Assembly (NCBI RefSeq): GCF_010389155.1
Contig: NC_057766.1
Coordinates: 42,976,463 to 43,040,462 of the forward strand
DNA from: Erigeron canadensis
Taxonomy: Eukaryota > Streptophyta > Magnoliopsida > Asterales > Asteraceae
DNA: 64,000 nt
Direction of reading: 5' to 3'
How positions within the stretch are numbered: the first letter of the stretch is position 1; every line of letters begins with the position of its first letter. The position numbers and the translations under genes were made by a program. The notes beneath the pieces were generated by a model, which did not search any database, was not told where the DNA came from, and saw only the letters and a list, made by a program, of their open reading frames with translations. Positions 24,654 through 36,060 of the stretch are shown piece after piece.

Positions 24654-25262
24654 ATGCAACCTTTCACTTGTTCCATGCTATCTCTTTTAGCCATTATCTC
24701 ATTTTCTATATCATTCAACTTCACCATATGTCTTGCAACATCTAGATTTCGTTTAGAAAGTGATTCGGACACAAACACGGATTTCATTAAGGCCTCGTGT
24801 GACACCACTAGGTACGCCGACTTGTGCTTCAAAACGCTGTCGCCTTACGCGGACACCATTCAAAAAAATCCAATGGAGTTGGCCAATGTTGCACTGACCG
24901 TATGCTTAAAAAGCGCAAAATCGACCTCAAAAAGCGTACGACAGCTGTCAAAAGGGCGAGACTTGACTACGCGAGACGGGCAGGCTATTGCAGATTGTTT
25001 GGAAAACATGAGTGATTCTGTGGATGAGATGAAGAAATCAATGGTGGCATTGAAGGGTTTGGATGGTCCAGATTTTATGGAGAAAATGGGGAATGTAAAG
25101 ACTTGGGTGAGTGCGGCAATGACAGATGAAGATACATGTATGGATGGTGTTGAAGAAAATTTTGGTAATAAGATGAAGGAAACCATTAGAGGGTATATAG
25201 TAAGTGTTGCTGAGTTAACAAGCATTGCTTTGTCTCTCATTACTAATTTATCTTCCACTTAA
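24654..25262 (+). CDS. PMEI/invertase-inhibitor family protein (PMEI gene 1)
   Basis: An intronless 202-residue protein with an N-terminal hydrophobic signal segment (about 1-29) and one PMEI domain (about 43-198). Cysteines at 49, 58, 115 and 162 match the four that form the two family disulfides; Cys84 is extra. Landmarks are IKASCDTTRYADLC, DCLENMSDSVDEM and KTWVSAAMTDEDTCMDG. Family members fold as a four-helix bundle. In the cell wall they bind pectin methylesterase 1:1 and block it, and some relatives instead inhibit acid invertase. The length is typical of secreted 21-kDa-type inhibitors. Two relatives lie at 30.7 and 38.8 kb. The PMEI call is favoured over invertase inhibitor because of overall style, but sequence alone cannot settle the target enzyme. 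Confidence 0.9.
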   Translation: MQPFTCSMLSLLAIISFSISFNFTICLATSRFRLESDSDTNTDFIKASCDTTRYADLCFKTLSPYADTIQKNPMELANVALTVCLKSAKSTSKSVRQLSKGRDLTTRDGQAIADCLENMSDSVDEMKKSMVALKGLDGPDFMEKMGNVKTWVSAAMTDEDTCMDGVEENFGNKMKETIRGYIVSVAELTSIALSLITNLSST

Positions 25263-26060
25263 CTAATAATTAGTTTGCTTATTTCTAAGATAAGTGTGTT
25301 GAAGCAAATTAAGCTAGTGACATCGCTTTCTTAATTGTAATTTATTTATATATGTGTGTGTGTATCTGTGGGGATTACAAAAAAACTTAATAGTGTAGGT
25401 TAGTTACTAGTGTGCCATTTGCTAATTTAGCAAATAATTTGTGTATGATTTCACCTCTAAATAATAATCATATAAATTTCTTATATTGTAGAGCTTAATG
25501 TGTTCATTCAAGTGTATATGTTTTTGCAATGATATGGGCTTAATGGGTCAATATTTGAACATATTAAATTTGTATACGAAATGGTCTTGGACCCAATCAA
25601 TCAAAGCTGGCACATAATAATGGATACCCAAGAAATAAAGAACAAGAGATTACTGGCTAATGATGTATGCATTGGTCTTAATTCATTATGCACCAACAAC
25701 CAAATTCACGGAAGGAGTACTTTGTCTTAAATACTAGTCACTGGTCCATGTCTTATTACCCAGCCCTTTCACTATGGGAGCACATATTATTACCACTATT
25801 TTTTTATTAGTGTACCACACTGTACAACTGTTATAGCAGACAGTACAAATATATAATACATAATAATGGTAGATTAATAAAGAGTTATGGTACTATTATC
25901 AATTTCCTTTCACTATTTTATAGTATTATTTTTCAGATCGGCTAGTTATGATAATTTATGCTTGCTCATCAAACAGTCTTAATTATTAAAACATTCTTTA
26001 ACAATCACACATATGAAGCTAATTATTTTAGAAGTTATCACATCAAATACTATTAATTAA
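25263..26060. other. Gene-free stretch after PMEI gene 1
   Basis: 3' flank of the PMEI gene and AT-rich spacer. No gene or clear repeat is seen. Confidence 0.5.
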
Positions 26061-26311
26061 CTAGCATTGTACCTGCGCGATGCGGCGGCGGTTTGGTCAT
26101 GAGGACGACTGGTGGTGGTGGTGACGGCAGTCGTGGTGGTGACAAACTATTATTGATGGTGGGTGTAAGTAATTGATGTAAAGATATAGTGGAGATATTT
26201 TAAAAGATAAGTGATTGATGATGTGAATTAACTAATCAAGGGTAAAGTGATAATTTTGCATCTAATACTTTTATGAGAGAGAATGTGATAATTATTATAA
26301 GATAGTATAGA
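26061..26311 (-). mobile_element. Small non-autonomous Helitron
   Basis: On the minus strand the 251-bp unit starts TCTATACTATC after A. It ends in a GC hairpin (CCGCATCGCGCAGG), 7 nt and CTAG followed by T, so it sits between A and T as Helitrons do and has no target duplication. GGTGGTGGTGACGG-type G-rich sequence precedes the hairpin. It is the best-preserved member of a family with other copies at 31.6, 32.0, 39.3, 52.4, 55.2 and 62.2 kb. Confidence 0.65.
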
Positions 26312-26435
26312 TTAAGAACAATTATACTGAAAAATTGAACCGACAATACATTTTAAGAAAAGTTTGTGAGGAAACGCTCACTCCGTTTAGTCTTAGCAGA
26401 CCTCGTAGCTAGAAATCCCAACATGTATTCTCAAT

Positions 26436-27053
26436 TAGGGATGTGCATGGTTTGATCCAAACTGGCTAAACCATTTAAACCGGGGTATTTGGACGGATTG
26501 GTTGGTTTTAAATCAAAATTTTAAACCGTCGGTTTGTTTTTTCCATAAACCATTTGTATGGTTTGGTTTTGGTTTTAGATATTATACAATCCGGTAAAAC
26601 CATACCGGACCATTTACTTTTAATAAATGTAAGTTTATATCTATATTAATAGTTAATAATGTAAATTGTATATACTTATTATTTGTCAAAGTTGTAGACA
26701 TGATATATATCGAATCTTAAATTGTTATGTTTGTTTGTCTTATAAGACTTATGAATATTTTGTTATGTCATGATATCGAATGATGCTACGTATTATTTTA
26801 TGTTTTTGTACATTTAATTTCAAAAAATAAAAGACCGCTTAACCGTCCAAACCAAACCGGATTAATTGGTTTTGGTTGGTTTGGTTCGACATAACAATTT
26901 GGACGGATTGGTTTGAAAAGTCATGAAACCGTATGTATTGGTTTGGTTGAGATTTTTGGCTAAAACCGTCCACTCGATGCCTTCATTGAAGTACTTCCTT
27001 AGCTTAGGATGTCCTATTGCCAATTTACGGAAGCTGGACCATGCACATCCTTA
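26436..27053. mobile_element. Non-autonomous hAT-like element
   Basis: The 618-bp element has ends TAGGGATGTGCATGGT and, in reverse complement, TAAGGATGTGCATGGT. It is flanked by a perfect 8-bp duplication TTCTCAAT (26428-26435 and 27054-27061). Subterminal regions carry repeated TTTGGACGGATTGGTT-type blocks in both halves. There is no transposase. The terminal sequence and 8-bp duplication indicate hAT. Confidence 0.85.
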
Positions 27054-27061
27054 TTCTCAAT

Positions 27062-28247
27062 AATGGTGAGATGAAAGTACTGCCATTTGCTTCTTTCTTT
27101 AATTGAATGTGGTTTCATGTTTCCTTGATTTTTTTAGCTTTGATAAGCTAGGTAATAACATAGAACGATTCTTGTTTTGACTATTCGAGTAAAAACAACT
27201 ATAATCTTAAATGTTCAAGACACATTACCACAAAGCCACATTAATTTACAGATCGTAACAGATAAATCATATATGATAACTTTGTTTACGAGGAGAAATC
27301 TTTTTTAGAAACCTATCTTTTTTATAACATTTTAAAAATGTGAATAGGTTTTCTACATTGGTGAATAATGCATAAAGGATGAGGGGGACTAATTATAAAC
27401 CAATGATCTAGTTCCTATGTTCACTTGTGATGGGTCAAGATTAAAGGCGTTAATCTCAAGTTATAGCTACCTCATGTTCATGACAACTCATAAGAATTTG
27501 GGATCAAGTGTTAACTCTTTTCAAGTGAGGAGGAACAATGAAGAGAGTATTCATCAAAAGATAGTTTTTATTGTTTATTTAAATTAGGAATATTCAAGAT
27601 ATAATATAAATTAAGTTTCGAAATATATGATATTAGGGTTTTTTTATAATCATTATCAAATAACAAATGGTTGGGAGTACTAGTTTCTAAATGATATTAT
27701 AGGTCTAATAAGACGACATGGTTAATTGTTTTGGAATTGTTTGTATTTTTTTTATCTATTTATTTATTTATTTTGAACGTTACCCAAACCTTTTTAACAA
27801 TCTAACACATAACATAAGGCCATAACAATCAGAATCACAACCCAAGAATTGAGCTAATTTTAACCCAATCCATTGTGAGCAATGTTGATAAGATCATGAG
27901 AATAATAGCAGTAATTAAGAAAGAATGAGTAGCTGTCAAAAGAACATGAAATATGTGGTAGTTTTAGTAGTTAGGACATAGGATCTATATATATAGGTCT
28001 CTGATGCATATAGCATTCATTGGATTCCAAGAGATGCGGCATTTGTCAAGCAGCAATTGACGACACTCACGTGACTCTCAAAGTATGGATGAGATGGAAC
28101 TTTCAGAATTTGTTTGACTTTCGTACATTACATCATGTCCGTCCACGTTACTCTGTTTCATACGCTGCCCACATGCATCCCTATCATTTTCCTTCAGAAT
28201 CACAGCTCACAAGTTTTTTTAATTTCATCCTGTATTTTAGATACTAG
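27062..28247. other. Gene-free stretch
   Basis: AT-rich spacer. A short frame near 28020 starts MDSKRCGICQAAIDD but ends within 75 codons and matches nothing I know. Confidence 0.5.
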
Positions 28248-28570
28248 CGGGGAGGGAGTGGTTTCCCAGAACCCCAAACTTCTTCAAATATTCACATCAT
28301 TATTTTCCAATAAAAATTTTCTACCTCAAACTTCTCCAATTCACCCCAAATCACTCCAAAATGGTGGCGCCACTTACCCCAACCCCAATTCGCCCTTTTC
28401 CTGCACGTGTCCAGCCCCCATTCGCCCTTTTTCCTGCACGCGGTCCCCACCTCCTCTTTTCTCTTCTCGGGCTCACTACACCAATTCCCTTCCAATTTAC
28501 CCCACCCTAAACCCCTGGCGGCGGTGTACCTGCACGGGACCGGGGTCCCCCGCACTCCTCCCCGCATCGA
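28248..28570. other. GC/C-rich island with inverted ends
   Basis: The left edge GCGGGGAGGGAGTG and the reverse complement of the right edge GCGGGGAGGAGTG match imperfectly, so this may be a MITE. The C-rich interior keeps long proline-rich frames open on both strands purely by composition. No target duplication was found. Confidence 0.35.
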
Positions 28571-28799
28571 CTCCCACCCCTCTCACATATTATTTCTCAT
28601 GTTATATGTTGAGGCCCAACGAATTAGAGGCCCGGCAAATAACAAATTCTCTCATTTTTTTAACTGGTCAAACACCTAGTTACATCTCCCTGTTACAAAG
28701 TACAACTAATATTATTGGGCTACAAAGTAACAAATTCTATATCCATCAATCTATCATATGCTCATAACATTTAACTTGGGAATGCAATTTATATAACTA

Positions 28800-28945
28800 C
28801 ATCACCGACAGTACCCAATTTCTGCTAAAGCAGGGTACGAAAGAGGTAAAATATAGACAGTTTTGTCTTTACTCTTTACCCAAAGGTAAAAAGACTACTT
28901 TTATAGAGACTTCCGGCCAAACAACGAAGAATAATTAGAGCATAT
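28800..28945 (+). mobile_element. Au-like SINE, copy 1
   Basis: The segment with ATATAGACAGTTTTGTCTTTAC, then AAAGACTAC...AGAGACTTCCGGCC aligns block by block with 52030-52180. Both resemble the conserved 3' part of angiosperm Au-type SINEs. The 5' RNA polymerase III head is not clearly preserved. Confidence 0.45.
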
Positions 28946-29256
28946 GGGGTAAGTAACCATTTTCTAGACGGTTGAGTATTGCTTAGCTACATTATATAAC
29001 TACCATACGTATATCATACGGATTATAACTTTATGAGATCGTAAAACTTGTATATACTGATAAGTAAATTATAAAAAAAAAATGTTTGCTACACTACTAG
29101 GTGTTGTTGTTAGTGTTCATTAAAAAATATGCATTTTTCATATAAAAATTTACCACCTAAATTTATCAAAGTACAATATATGTTTTGTACGTTAACGACA
29201 ATCTATAATATCAATAAATATATCACCTCCTTTATGCTATGTTTTTTAGTTTTATT

Positions 29257-29717
29257 CAATGTTTTAAAAACCGGTATTTTAGTTATACTGGCGTGGAAAA
29301 ATTTTCCGGTATTACCGGTATTATCGGTAATACCGGAAATACCGGCCGGTACGACTATTTTTAATTTATTATATTTTTTGTGTAAAAATCTTACAAAACT
29401 TATTACAACTTAACAAAAATAGTCAAAATTCAATTATAATTTATTCAAAAATAATACCAAATATAGATTTCATAACAAAATATAGGTTTTAAAGTTCACA
29501 AGTAACAAAAAATAACATTAAAGTATCATAAAAATAATTTTTTTAAAAAATCAAAATTTATTTTTTGAAAATACCGGAAATACCGGTATGGTAATACCGG
29601 AAAATACCGGGAATACCGGAAATACCGACCGGTATTGAATAGTGAAAATACCGGACTTAAAATACCGGCGTGGTGTCCGGTAATACCGGCCGGTATTTAC
29701 CGGTATTTAAAACATTG
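29257..29717. mobile_element. hAT-like MITE rich in CCGGTAT/ATACCGG
   Basis: The 461-bp element has ends CAATGTTTTAAAAACCGG and, in reverse complement, CAATGTTTTAAATACCGG. It is flanked by a perfect 8-bp duplication GTTTTATT (29249-29256 and 29718-29725). Both halves carry many ATACCGG/CCGGTAT repeats around an AT-rich middle, so a single strand could fold back extensively. The size and duplication indicate a non-autonomous hAT. Confidence 0.87.
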
Positions 29718-29725
29718 GTTTTATT

Positions 29726-30618
29726 TGACACATACAAACCAAATTATTTAAAAAGAAATTAAAATGTGTTCTCTTCTTGAATTTAGGAAATGAAAGTATA
29801 AAGGTAAATGAATGAAAAACCTAATAGATTTTAGGGTAAAAGTTATCATCCTGTTTTTTAGAAAATCATAAAGTAAAGAAACTTGTTTCTTTCTTTTCCA
29901 TTCTCACGTCTTCCATTTATTTCATTTTGTGTGTTTGATAAGAATAATGAATCATAAAGAAAGAAAATGTAATATAGAATGAAATTAGAGGGGAAAAAAT
30001 GAATATATTTTTTATAAAAAAATAGATCATGTCATTTGGTATAAACAGAAAATGAGTATAAAAGAAATACAAATTTTTAACTAATAATTAAACTAATACA
30101 TATAACATCATCAATACATAAAAAAATTTCTCCATTTCTTATATCTTTATTTTATTTTACCAAACACCCCTTCTTAAAATAACTGGAGTTAACATTAATC
30201 TATGAATTAGTTTATAAACGCATTCTTAAATAAAAACTAGTAAAAACAATACGAAGGCATTAAATGTGTATAAAGAATGGAAATGTCGACTGACAAATTA
30301 AACAACAAGATTAATCTCTATACAACAGTCATTAACAAGAATTGTATGTTAAGCAATGCATAGTTAATTAGTTACTTTTCAAAAAGAAAAGGCAATGCAC
30401 AGTTGCAAACTAATTGTTAAACTTCGTAATTAGATCAGATTACACTAGACACACAACTATAATATAAGAGATGTAAAAGATAAAATGCCACTAAGATAAC
30501 GCAGACATTGCAATAGAAACATAATGGAGACTGGCCAAAAACATCATAACTTAAACATTTTCCATTAATTTAATAATAAAGTCTTAGTTAAGTCGATCTC
30601 ATTTGATATTTTGGCTCC
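29726..30618. other. Gene-free stretch before PMEI gene 2
   Basis: AT-rich spacer with no recognised repeat or gene. The core promoter of the next gene lies at its end. Confidence 0.5.
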
Positions 30619-30625
30619 TATAAAT
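30619..30625 (+). promoter_or_regulatory. TATA box of PMEI gene 2
   Basis: CCTATAAATTC lies 64 bp upstream of the ATG at 30683. It falls inside the longer open frame from 30611, which argues for the downstream start codon. Confidence 0.7.
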
Positions 30626-30682
30626 TCTTGCACAATTTCTTGGTTCCTTCCCATATTCATCACACAAAAACACCAACTTAAA

Positions 30683-31276
30683 ATGGAACCCAAAATTGTC
30701 ATTATATTATTTCTTACAACAACACTAATTATATCAACATCCCAATTAGTCTCATCCATCACCACCATTGCTCAACAAAACACATATTCCACATTTGTCA
30801 AAACCTCATGCAGCTCCTCTACTTACCCATCCGTGTGCCTAAAGACTCTCCTTCCTTACGCCACGGCGGTCAAGTCAAACCCGCTTAAACTCGTCAACGC
30901 GGCTCTCTCAACCACCCTCAGATCCTCCAATGCCACCCTAGCTAAAATATCACAATTGTCGAAAACTAAAGGGATCACCAAATGGGAAGCAGCTGTCCTT
31001 AAAGATTGCATTGGGGATATTAAAGATTCAATGGATGAAATCAAAGACACTCTTAAGGTAATGTCGGGTATTTCTAAATCTAACGACAAGCGTTTCATGA
31101 TCTCTAACGCGCAGACGTGGATAAGCGCGGCTATCACTGATGAGAATTCGTGCCTTGATGGATTTTCGGACCGGAAAATGAACCCGGTTGTTAAAAAGAA
31201 AATAAGGAACAGCATTGTGAGTCTTGCTAGAGTTTGCAGTAATGCTTTGTATCTCATCAACCATCTTTCAGTTTGA
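30683..31276 (+). CDS. PMEI/invertase-inhibitor family protein (PMEI gene 2)
   Basis: An intronless 197-residue protein. The ATG at 30683 is preferred over the in-frame one at 30611 because a TATA box lies between them and because this start gives a normal signal peptide (MEPKIVIILFLTTTLIIS). The PMEI domain spans about 36-195. The four conserved cysteines are at 43, 52, 109 and 157, with an extra Cys185 in the last helix. Landmarks are FVKTSCSSSTYPSVC, DCIGDIKDSMDEI and QTWISAAITDENSCLDG. The role is a secreted inhibitor of wall pectin methylesterase, or less likely invertase. It shares the domain and length of PMEI genes 1 and 3 but is clearly diverged, so these are old paralogues. Confidence 0.9.
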   Translation: MEPKIVIILFLTTTLIISTSQLVSSITTIAQQNTYSTFVKTSCSSSTYPSVCLKTLLPYATAVKSNPLKLVNAALSTTLRSSNATLAKISQLSKTKGITKWEAAVLKDCIGDIKDSMDEIKDTLKVMSGISKSNDKRFMISNAQTWISAAITDENSCLDGFSDRKMNPVVKKKIRNSIVSLARVCSNALYLINHLSV

Positions 31277-31580
31277 GGCGGTTTAATTTTTATTTAAAAA
31301 ATGAAATTTGATTTCGTTTTTGCATCAGTATTTTTTTTAATTTTTATGATAGGTTTGTAAAATACTACGTGATCTATAATCTTTGTGATCTACGCAACTC
31401 TCAAGGCATAGCGTGTGATTGTGAATTAGTGAGTAATATTTAATTATGTCAATAAAATAACTACATGTTGATTTTTTTTCTTCGATATATCGTGTTTAAT
31501 ATACTATACACAATACACAAGCTAGGTATATATTATCATCATGATTATGTTATGATCATATGTCGATAGAAGCATCAAAT
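31277..31580. other. 3' flank of PMEI gene 2
   Basis: AT-rich, with nothing else seen. Confidence 0.4.
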
Positions 31581-31589
31581 AGATGCAGG

Positions 31590-31965
31590 GGCAGACACAA
31601 CTCCCGTCCCGGGTCAATGTTTTTAAGGGCACCAACGATTTTTATAAAACTAGACTTATGTCCGTGTAATGAGGCAGCAGTGAAGGTAGTGATGACAGAG
31701 GTGGTGGGGGACGCAGTGGGGATGGTAGTGAGCGACGATTGTGGTGAATATAAAAATAGTCGATGTTAAAGGTGTTATTGTAGTTATTTTAAGTGTTAAA
31801 AGATCTATACTGTAAATTATTTCATTAATGGTATTGTAAATATATTAGATGGATATGTTTAAATTAGTGAATAAAGTAGAAGGGTATTTATAGTTTTTGA
31901 AAGGTAGAAAGTTTAAGAAAAAAAGATGATTTGTTTTATTAGATAGTATATATATAATAGTTAAC
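31590..31965 (-). mobile_element. Helitron-like repeat, degraded copy
   Basis: A G-rich block (GGTAGTGATGACAGAGGTGG...) is followed by the AT-rich tail typical of the family, ending ATTAGATAGTATATATATAATAG. The 3' hairpin end is not well preserved. It lies tail-to-tail with the opposite-strand copy at about 31990-32270. Confidence 0.35.
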
Positions 31966-31989
31966 ATTTGTAAAAAAAAATTGTTTATC

Positions 31990-32272
31990 TTTATCTTTAC
32001 TCCCTAATAAAGCAAAAGAACTATTATTATTTTTAGAAAATTTTGTTTTTGAATTACTGAAATTGCCCTTGGCATTTTATGTTCTTAATCAATTAATTTA
32101 CACTTCAACCTTATCTTCTAAAATATTTTCACTACCACCTTTACATCAACCTACAATAATCCTACATCAATTGATACCGCCACCACCACAAATAATACCA
32201 TCACCGACACTACTAGACCGTCGTCCCCGCCAGTGCCGCCGCATTGTGCGGGTACTACGCTCGTGTATCTCA
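31990..32272 (+). mobile_element. Helitron-like repeat, plus copy
   Basis: Starts near TCTTTACTCCCTAATAAAGC, continues with CACCACCA-type C-rich sequence and ends in a hairpin GCCGCATTGTGCGGGTA, then CTACGCTCG before T. It is the reverse complement of the copy at 62.2 kb in layout. The CTRR end is degenerate (CTCG). Confidence 0.5.
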
Positions 32273-32280
32273 ATTTGTTA

Positions 32281-32920
32281 AGCGTCATTGATTTTTTTGA
32301 CCCAGCTCGTCTTGGGTCGACCCTTTTAATATCAAAGATTTCGTATTTTAAGGAAAATATCAAATTACTAATTTGCTTTTTCTTATGAGACGGAGGGAGT
32401 AAAAAAAGTTTATAACCGGGTCTGTCTCTCTTCAAACCTAACGTGGTAATTTCCCATCATGGGGCTTTCTATCTATAGATTAAGCAATTACCAAACCAAG
32501 GTATACTGTACTAATATGTGTAGGTTCTTGTAATTTGAGTGAGATTGTTATTGCGCAAAAGCAGATATGGTTCGGTATTCCCTTGTTCTATGTATTGGTT
32601 ATGTTCTTTATTTCTTGTCTAGTAAAAACTAATCGTAGAGTTGGCCGACTGAGGTCCCAGTCACGCATAAAATCGTATGAACTCGTGTTAAGGTATTAAC
32701 ACATCCGAGTTCTTCTTAATTTTAAGTACTTACAGACATTGGTGTCTAGCCAGTTACTTCCCATGTATATAAAATAGTTTTCTAAAATAAAAATATTTAT
32801 ATAAGGTATATATCTATCATTAAAATTTTAAAGTGCACATAAATTTAGTATTGGAGACCTAACGAGCAAATAATTGTATGATACAATCTCTTGAATTAAA
32901 TCAAAAAAAATATTAAGGTA
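32281..32920. other. Gene-free stretch
   Basis: No gene is seen. AGACGGAGGGAGTA near 32388-32401 looks like one end of a Stowaway-type element whose other end is unclear. Confidence 0.4.
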
Positions 32921-33155
32921 TTAGTTGCAAGATTGGTCCCTGTGGTTTTTCCATTTTAGTAATGGGGTCCCTGTAGGGTGAAAAGTACATAAAATACCCC
33001 CCACACGTGCACACTTGACGGCTAACGAATCCGTCAAATTTGGACTAATTTTGCAAAAAAAATCTCAAAATAGGGACCCCCATTGCAACGATTCTCGAAT
33101 GGGGATCCCCTTTGCTAAAACATACAAACCATAAGGACCAATCTTGCAATTAACT
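32921..33155. mobile_element. Short inverted-repeat MITE
   Basis: The ends read TTGCAAGATTGGTCCCTGTGG and, in reverse complement, TTGCAAGATTGGTCCTTATGG, over 20 bp of near-perfect inversion around about 190 bp. A further inverted pair (GGGGTCCC/GGGGATCCCC) lies inside. No target duplication was resolved; a Mutator-like origin is possible. Confidence 0.6.
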
Positions 33156-34475
33156 CGCACATTTAAGTACAGACTATAAAATATACCCTTTTTCAAACTA
33201 GGAATTTCTACTAATTTGCCAGATCGAGTACAATTCAATTCAAGATTCTTTAATTGTGAATGTAAAAAATTTAATTCCACAATGAAGTAAAGGGACGATG
33301 TGAATAGAGAAAATGATATACAAAGACAAAGGAGGCTGAGGTACAAAGTAACTAAACCTTTAACCGGGGACAAGATGATATTCAACCCCCTTTTTTAGTT
33401 TTGCACACATTATAAATTAAAACTTGTAAGTAAGTATACATTAGATGAAAGCCAAAGATTGGTTACATGAGTGGGTACGTGGTTCATGGCAGAGAGTTTA
33501 TCCTTGAGGTGGACGGGGCTGGAATCTGACATTCAAAAAGCCACAATCCCACAAATAAGTTTGCTACTATACTAGATGCGTCGATGAACAAAATGGTTGA
33601 AGAACATGACGATAGGTAAAGGTAAGTCAGCAATCGACATAGACTTTTATGACATGGCACGTTGCGTTGGTATTTAACGAAGATCTAAATATATATGTGC
33701 CGTATATTTTGATAGCTATATAACAAAACCTTAGAGTATCATGAATTCATTTATAAAAACTTTAGAGTATCATGTATTCATTTATAAATCACCTAATATT
33801 TGGACCATTTTTTAAAATTTCGTGTTGTGGGTAACAAACTAACTCATTAATATAATTAAACGGCTAAAGCTTACCTAAAGGCCATAAAACATTAAAAATT
33901 AATTAATAACGTTAAAGGAACAATTAACTTGCCTAACATATAATGTGATTGACAATGAATGAAGAGTGAAGACCTAAAGTTTGGTTTAATTCGTATATAA
34001 CGACAAGATAAGAGTAAGTTGCCTAACCAACTGGACCAAGTGTTTTAGTCGACGGCGATGCAGTATAATAAAATTAGGCTTCAATTGGGCTTTGGATCCT
34101 TTAGGTAGTTCGAGTGGTCTATATCGATGGCTGAAGGTGGGCAATAGTGCATTTCCACTCACTAGGCCTGGACCTCCTATTTTTACTTTTAGTTGTAAGT
34201 AAACACCAAATTTAACAAGTAAATAATATGGTAATAAGTATGATTAAAAGGTAAAAAGTTACTCACTTACTCCATATGAATGTGAATTGTTGCCGGGTAT
34301 TTCACTATTAGTGCACAAACTTTTTCTTTTTTTTTTTATCTTGATTTGATTGATAAAATCTACAGTATCTAGTAAAAAAAAAGTTAAAAAATGAGTTGCT
34401 CATCGCGCGTTTGTCATATTTTATTTTTATTTTTATAGAGGGAATGGTCAAATACTAGCTAGACCCAAAATGTTT
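33156..34475. other. Gene-free stretch
   Basis: AT-rich. A unit of about 36 bp (GAGTATCATGAATTCATTTA) is tandemly duplicated at 33733-33790. No gene is seen. Confidence 0.5.
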
Positions 34476-34678
34476 ATCTCAATGGTTATCAAAAATAGGA
34501 TATAGTCTCTGGATGTGTATACATCACGGGTTTGAGTTTTGCAAGGAGTGGATTTTTCCTAATTATTTGGGTTTCCTCTTGAAAGGTCAAAGACATTCCG
34601 GGATCATTGCGTGACTGCCACTGATTGCAAAATGTGGTGTTATGAGTGACCCTAATTGCATTTAAAAAAAAAAAAAAT
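34476..34678 (+). mobile_element. tRNA-derived SINE with poly(A) tail
   Basis: A-box-like TATCTCAATGGTTATC is followed by B-box-like GGTTTGAGTTTT at tRNA-like spacing, an unrelated body, and an A14 tract ending near 34678. Target duplications are not evident. Confidence 0.5.
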
Positions 34679-34699
34679 CTAATTATATGATCACCTATT

Positions 34700-35240
34700 T
34701 TCACATTCCTTTTCTATTTACACATTTTTACTATGCAATAAACAGTTATGCATTATGTATAAATTATTATAACTCAAAATGTGTATTTTGAAAATGAAAA
34801 AATAAATAATTTTTAAATTTGGAATTTTTTTTCTTTACAAATTAAGCTCATGTCACAAAACATGATAATTTATTTTAACTAATTTTTGTTTAACTTTCAT
34901 ACCAAACAATGTATATTCATCTTTACAACATTTAAATAAAGAAAAACCACCCTTATAATACACTAAAGTAACATCTTAAACTCTCTTAGATTAAATTAAA
35001 TTGTTGGGAAAAAAAATGTAGCATAGAAATAAGTATCTTCATCATAACGTTTCTATGTGATCATATTCGTCAAAATATTAGCTATGTATATCCATACTCT
35101 AACATACTCAAATCTGTCACTTTTTTTTTAACAGCTTTATATTATAATAAAAAAAAATATTTAGCAAAGCACTAAATGTCAAACCAAAGTTACACTTACA
35201 CTTAGAATATGTAGGGAAAAAAATAATTACAACGAATTCC
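34700..35240. other. Gene-free AT-rich stretch
   Basis: Nothing is recognised. Confidence 0.4.
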
Positions 35241-35243
35241 TAA

Positions 35244-36057
35244 GGGGGGAAGGAGTGGGAGTCGGCTACCACTCGGGTTCACCGACCACGATCGGCTACA
35301 CCGTTTCCAGGGTTCGGCTAGGACTCGGGTAGGTAGATTTCGGGTATTAGATTGGTTTGTGAAGCTGAGAGTTGTGGTGTTGATATGAACGTTGGAACAT
35401 GTGGACCCCCCCCCCCCCCCGACTACATACCTCTTTAATTTAAAAAAAAAAAACCTTTCTCCCTATATATACATATACTACTTACATTCATTTTAACACA
35501 CATACCAAACACAAATATCATTTTAACACACACAAAAAAACCCTTTCTCCTCAAATGTCTAGTTCATCGGAATCTCGTTGTATCGTTGTCGGATCGGATT
35601 CATCCGATTCACATCATGGACAACCGGTCCAATCGGTGTGGGACGATACCTTTTACGCGGAGTTGCTAAACGAAGACATCCATCATCGTCTTCGTTATGA
35701 CCTCACTGAACACGTGTGGGCTCAAGACTTGGGACATCTCAACGACTAGTATTTTTTTTTAAAAAATAAGTCTAGTGTTTTTATTTTAATGTTTTTTTTT
35801 TTAATTATGTATTGTTTTTTTTAAGTGTTATGTAATGTTTTTTAAGTTTTTAATAAAATGTTTAGTTAAATTATTGGTGGAATAAATAAAAAGAAAAAGA
35901 AAAAGAAAATGAATTTAGGTAAGTTTAATGAATTAGGTATGTATTTCAAGTGTTTTGGGTAAAAATTGGGTTAAATTGGGTAATGGTGAATTAAAGGGTA
36001 TTGATTGGATAAACATTTAGGTATTTTACCCAAAGTCAAAAACCACTCCATCCCCTC
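35244..36057 (+). mobile_element. Internally deleted PIF/Harbinger element
   Basis: The 814-bp element has imperfect terminal inverted repeats (GGGGGGAAGGAGTGG; reverse complement of the other end GAGGGGATGGAGTGG). A 3-bp TAA duplication flanks it at 35241-35243 and 36058-36060. Unlike the pure MITEs nearby it keeps a short transposase-like frame at 35555-35749. An upstream poly(C) tract lies at about 35407-35420. Confidence 0.8.
35555..35749 (+). pseudogene. Transposase remnant, Harbinger type
   Basis: A 64-codon frame starts MSSSSESRCIVVGSDSSD and ends with IHHRLRYDLTEHVWAQ. That resembles the C-terminal tail of plant PIF/Harbinger (HARBI1-like) transposases, which often end in a HxRLRxDLxEHxW pattern. 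The DDE catalytic core (normally about 200 further residues) is absent, so a natural internal deletion joined the start to the end of the gene. It cannot catalyse transposition. The tail assignment rests on recalled family resemblance. Confidence 0.6.
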
Positions 36058-36060
36058 TAA

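Noticed and set aside
28114..28767. 217-codon proline/serine-rich open frame
   Set aside because: It is open because of C-rich composition; several frames on both strands are open over the same stretch and no domain, signal or promoter is evident.
30611..30682. Upstream in-frame ATG of PMEI gene 2
   Set aside because: A TATA box lies between this ATG and the next one, and the longer N-terminus would bury the signal peptide.
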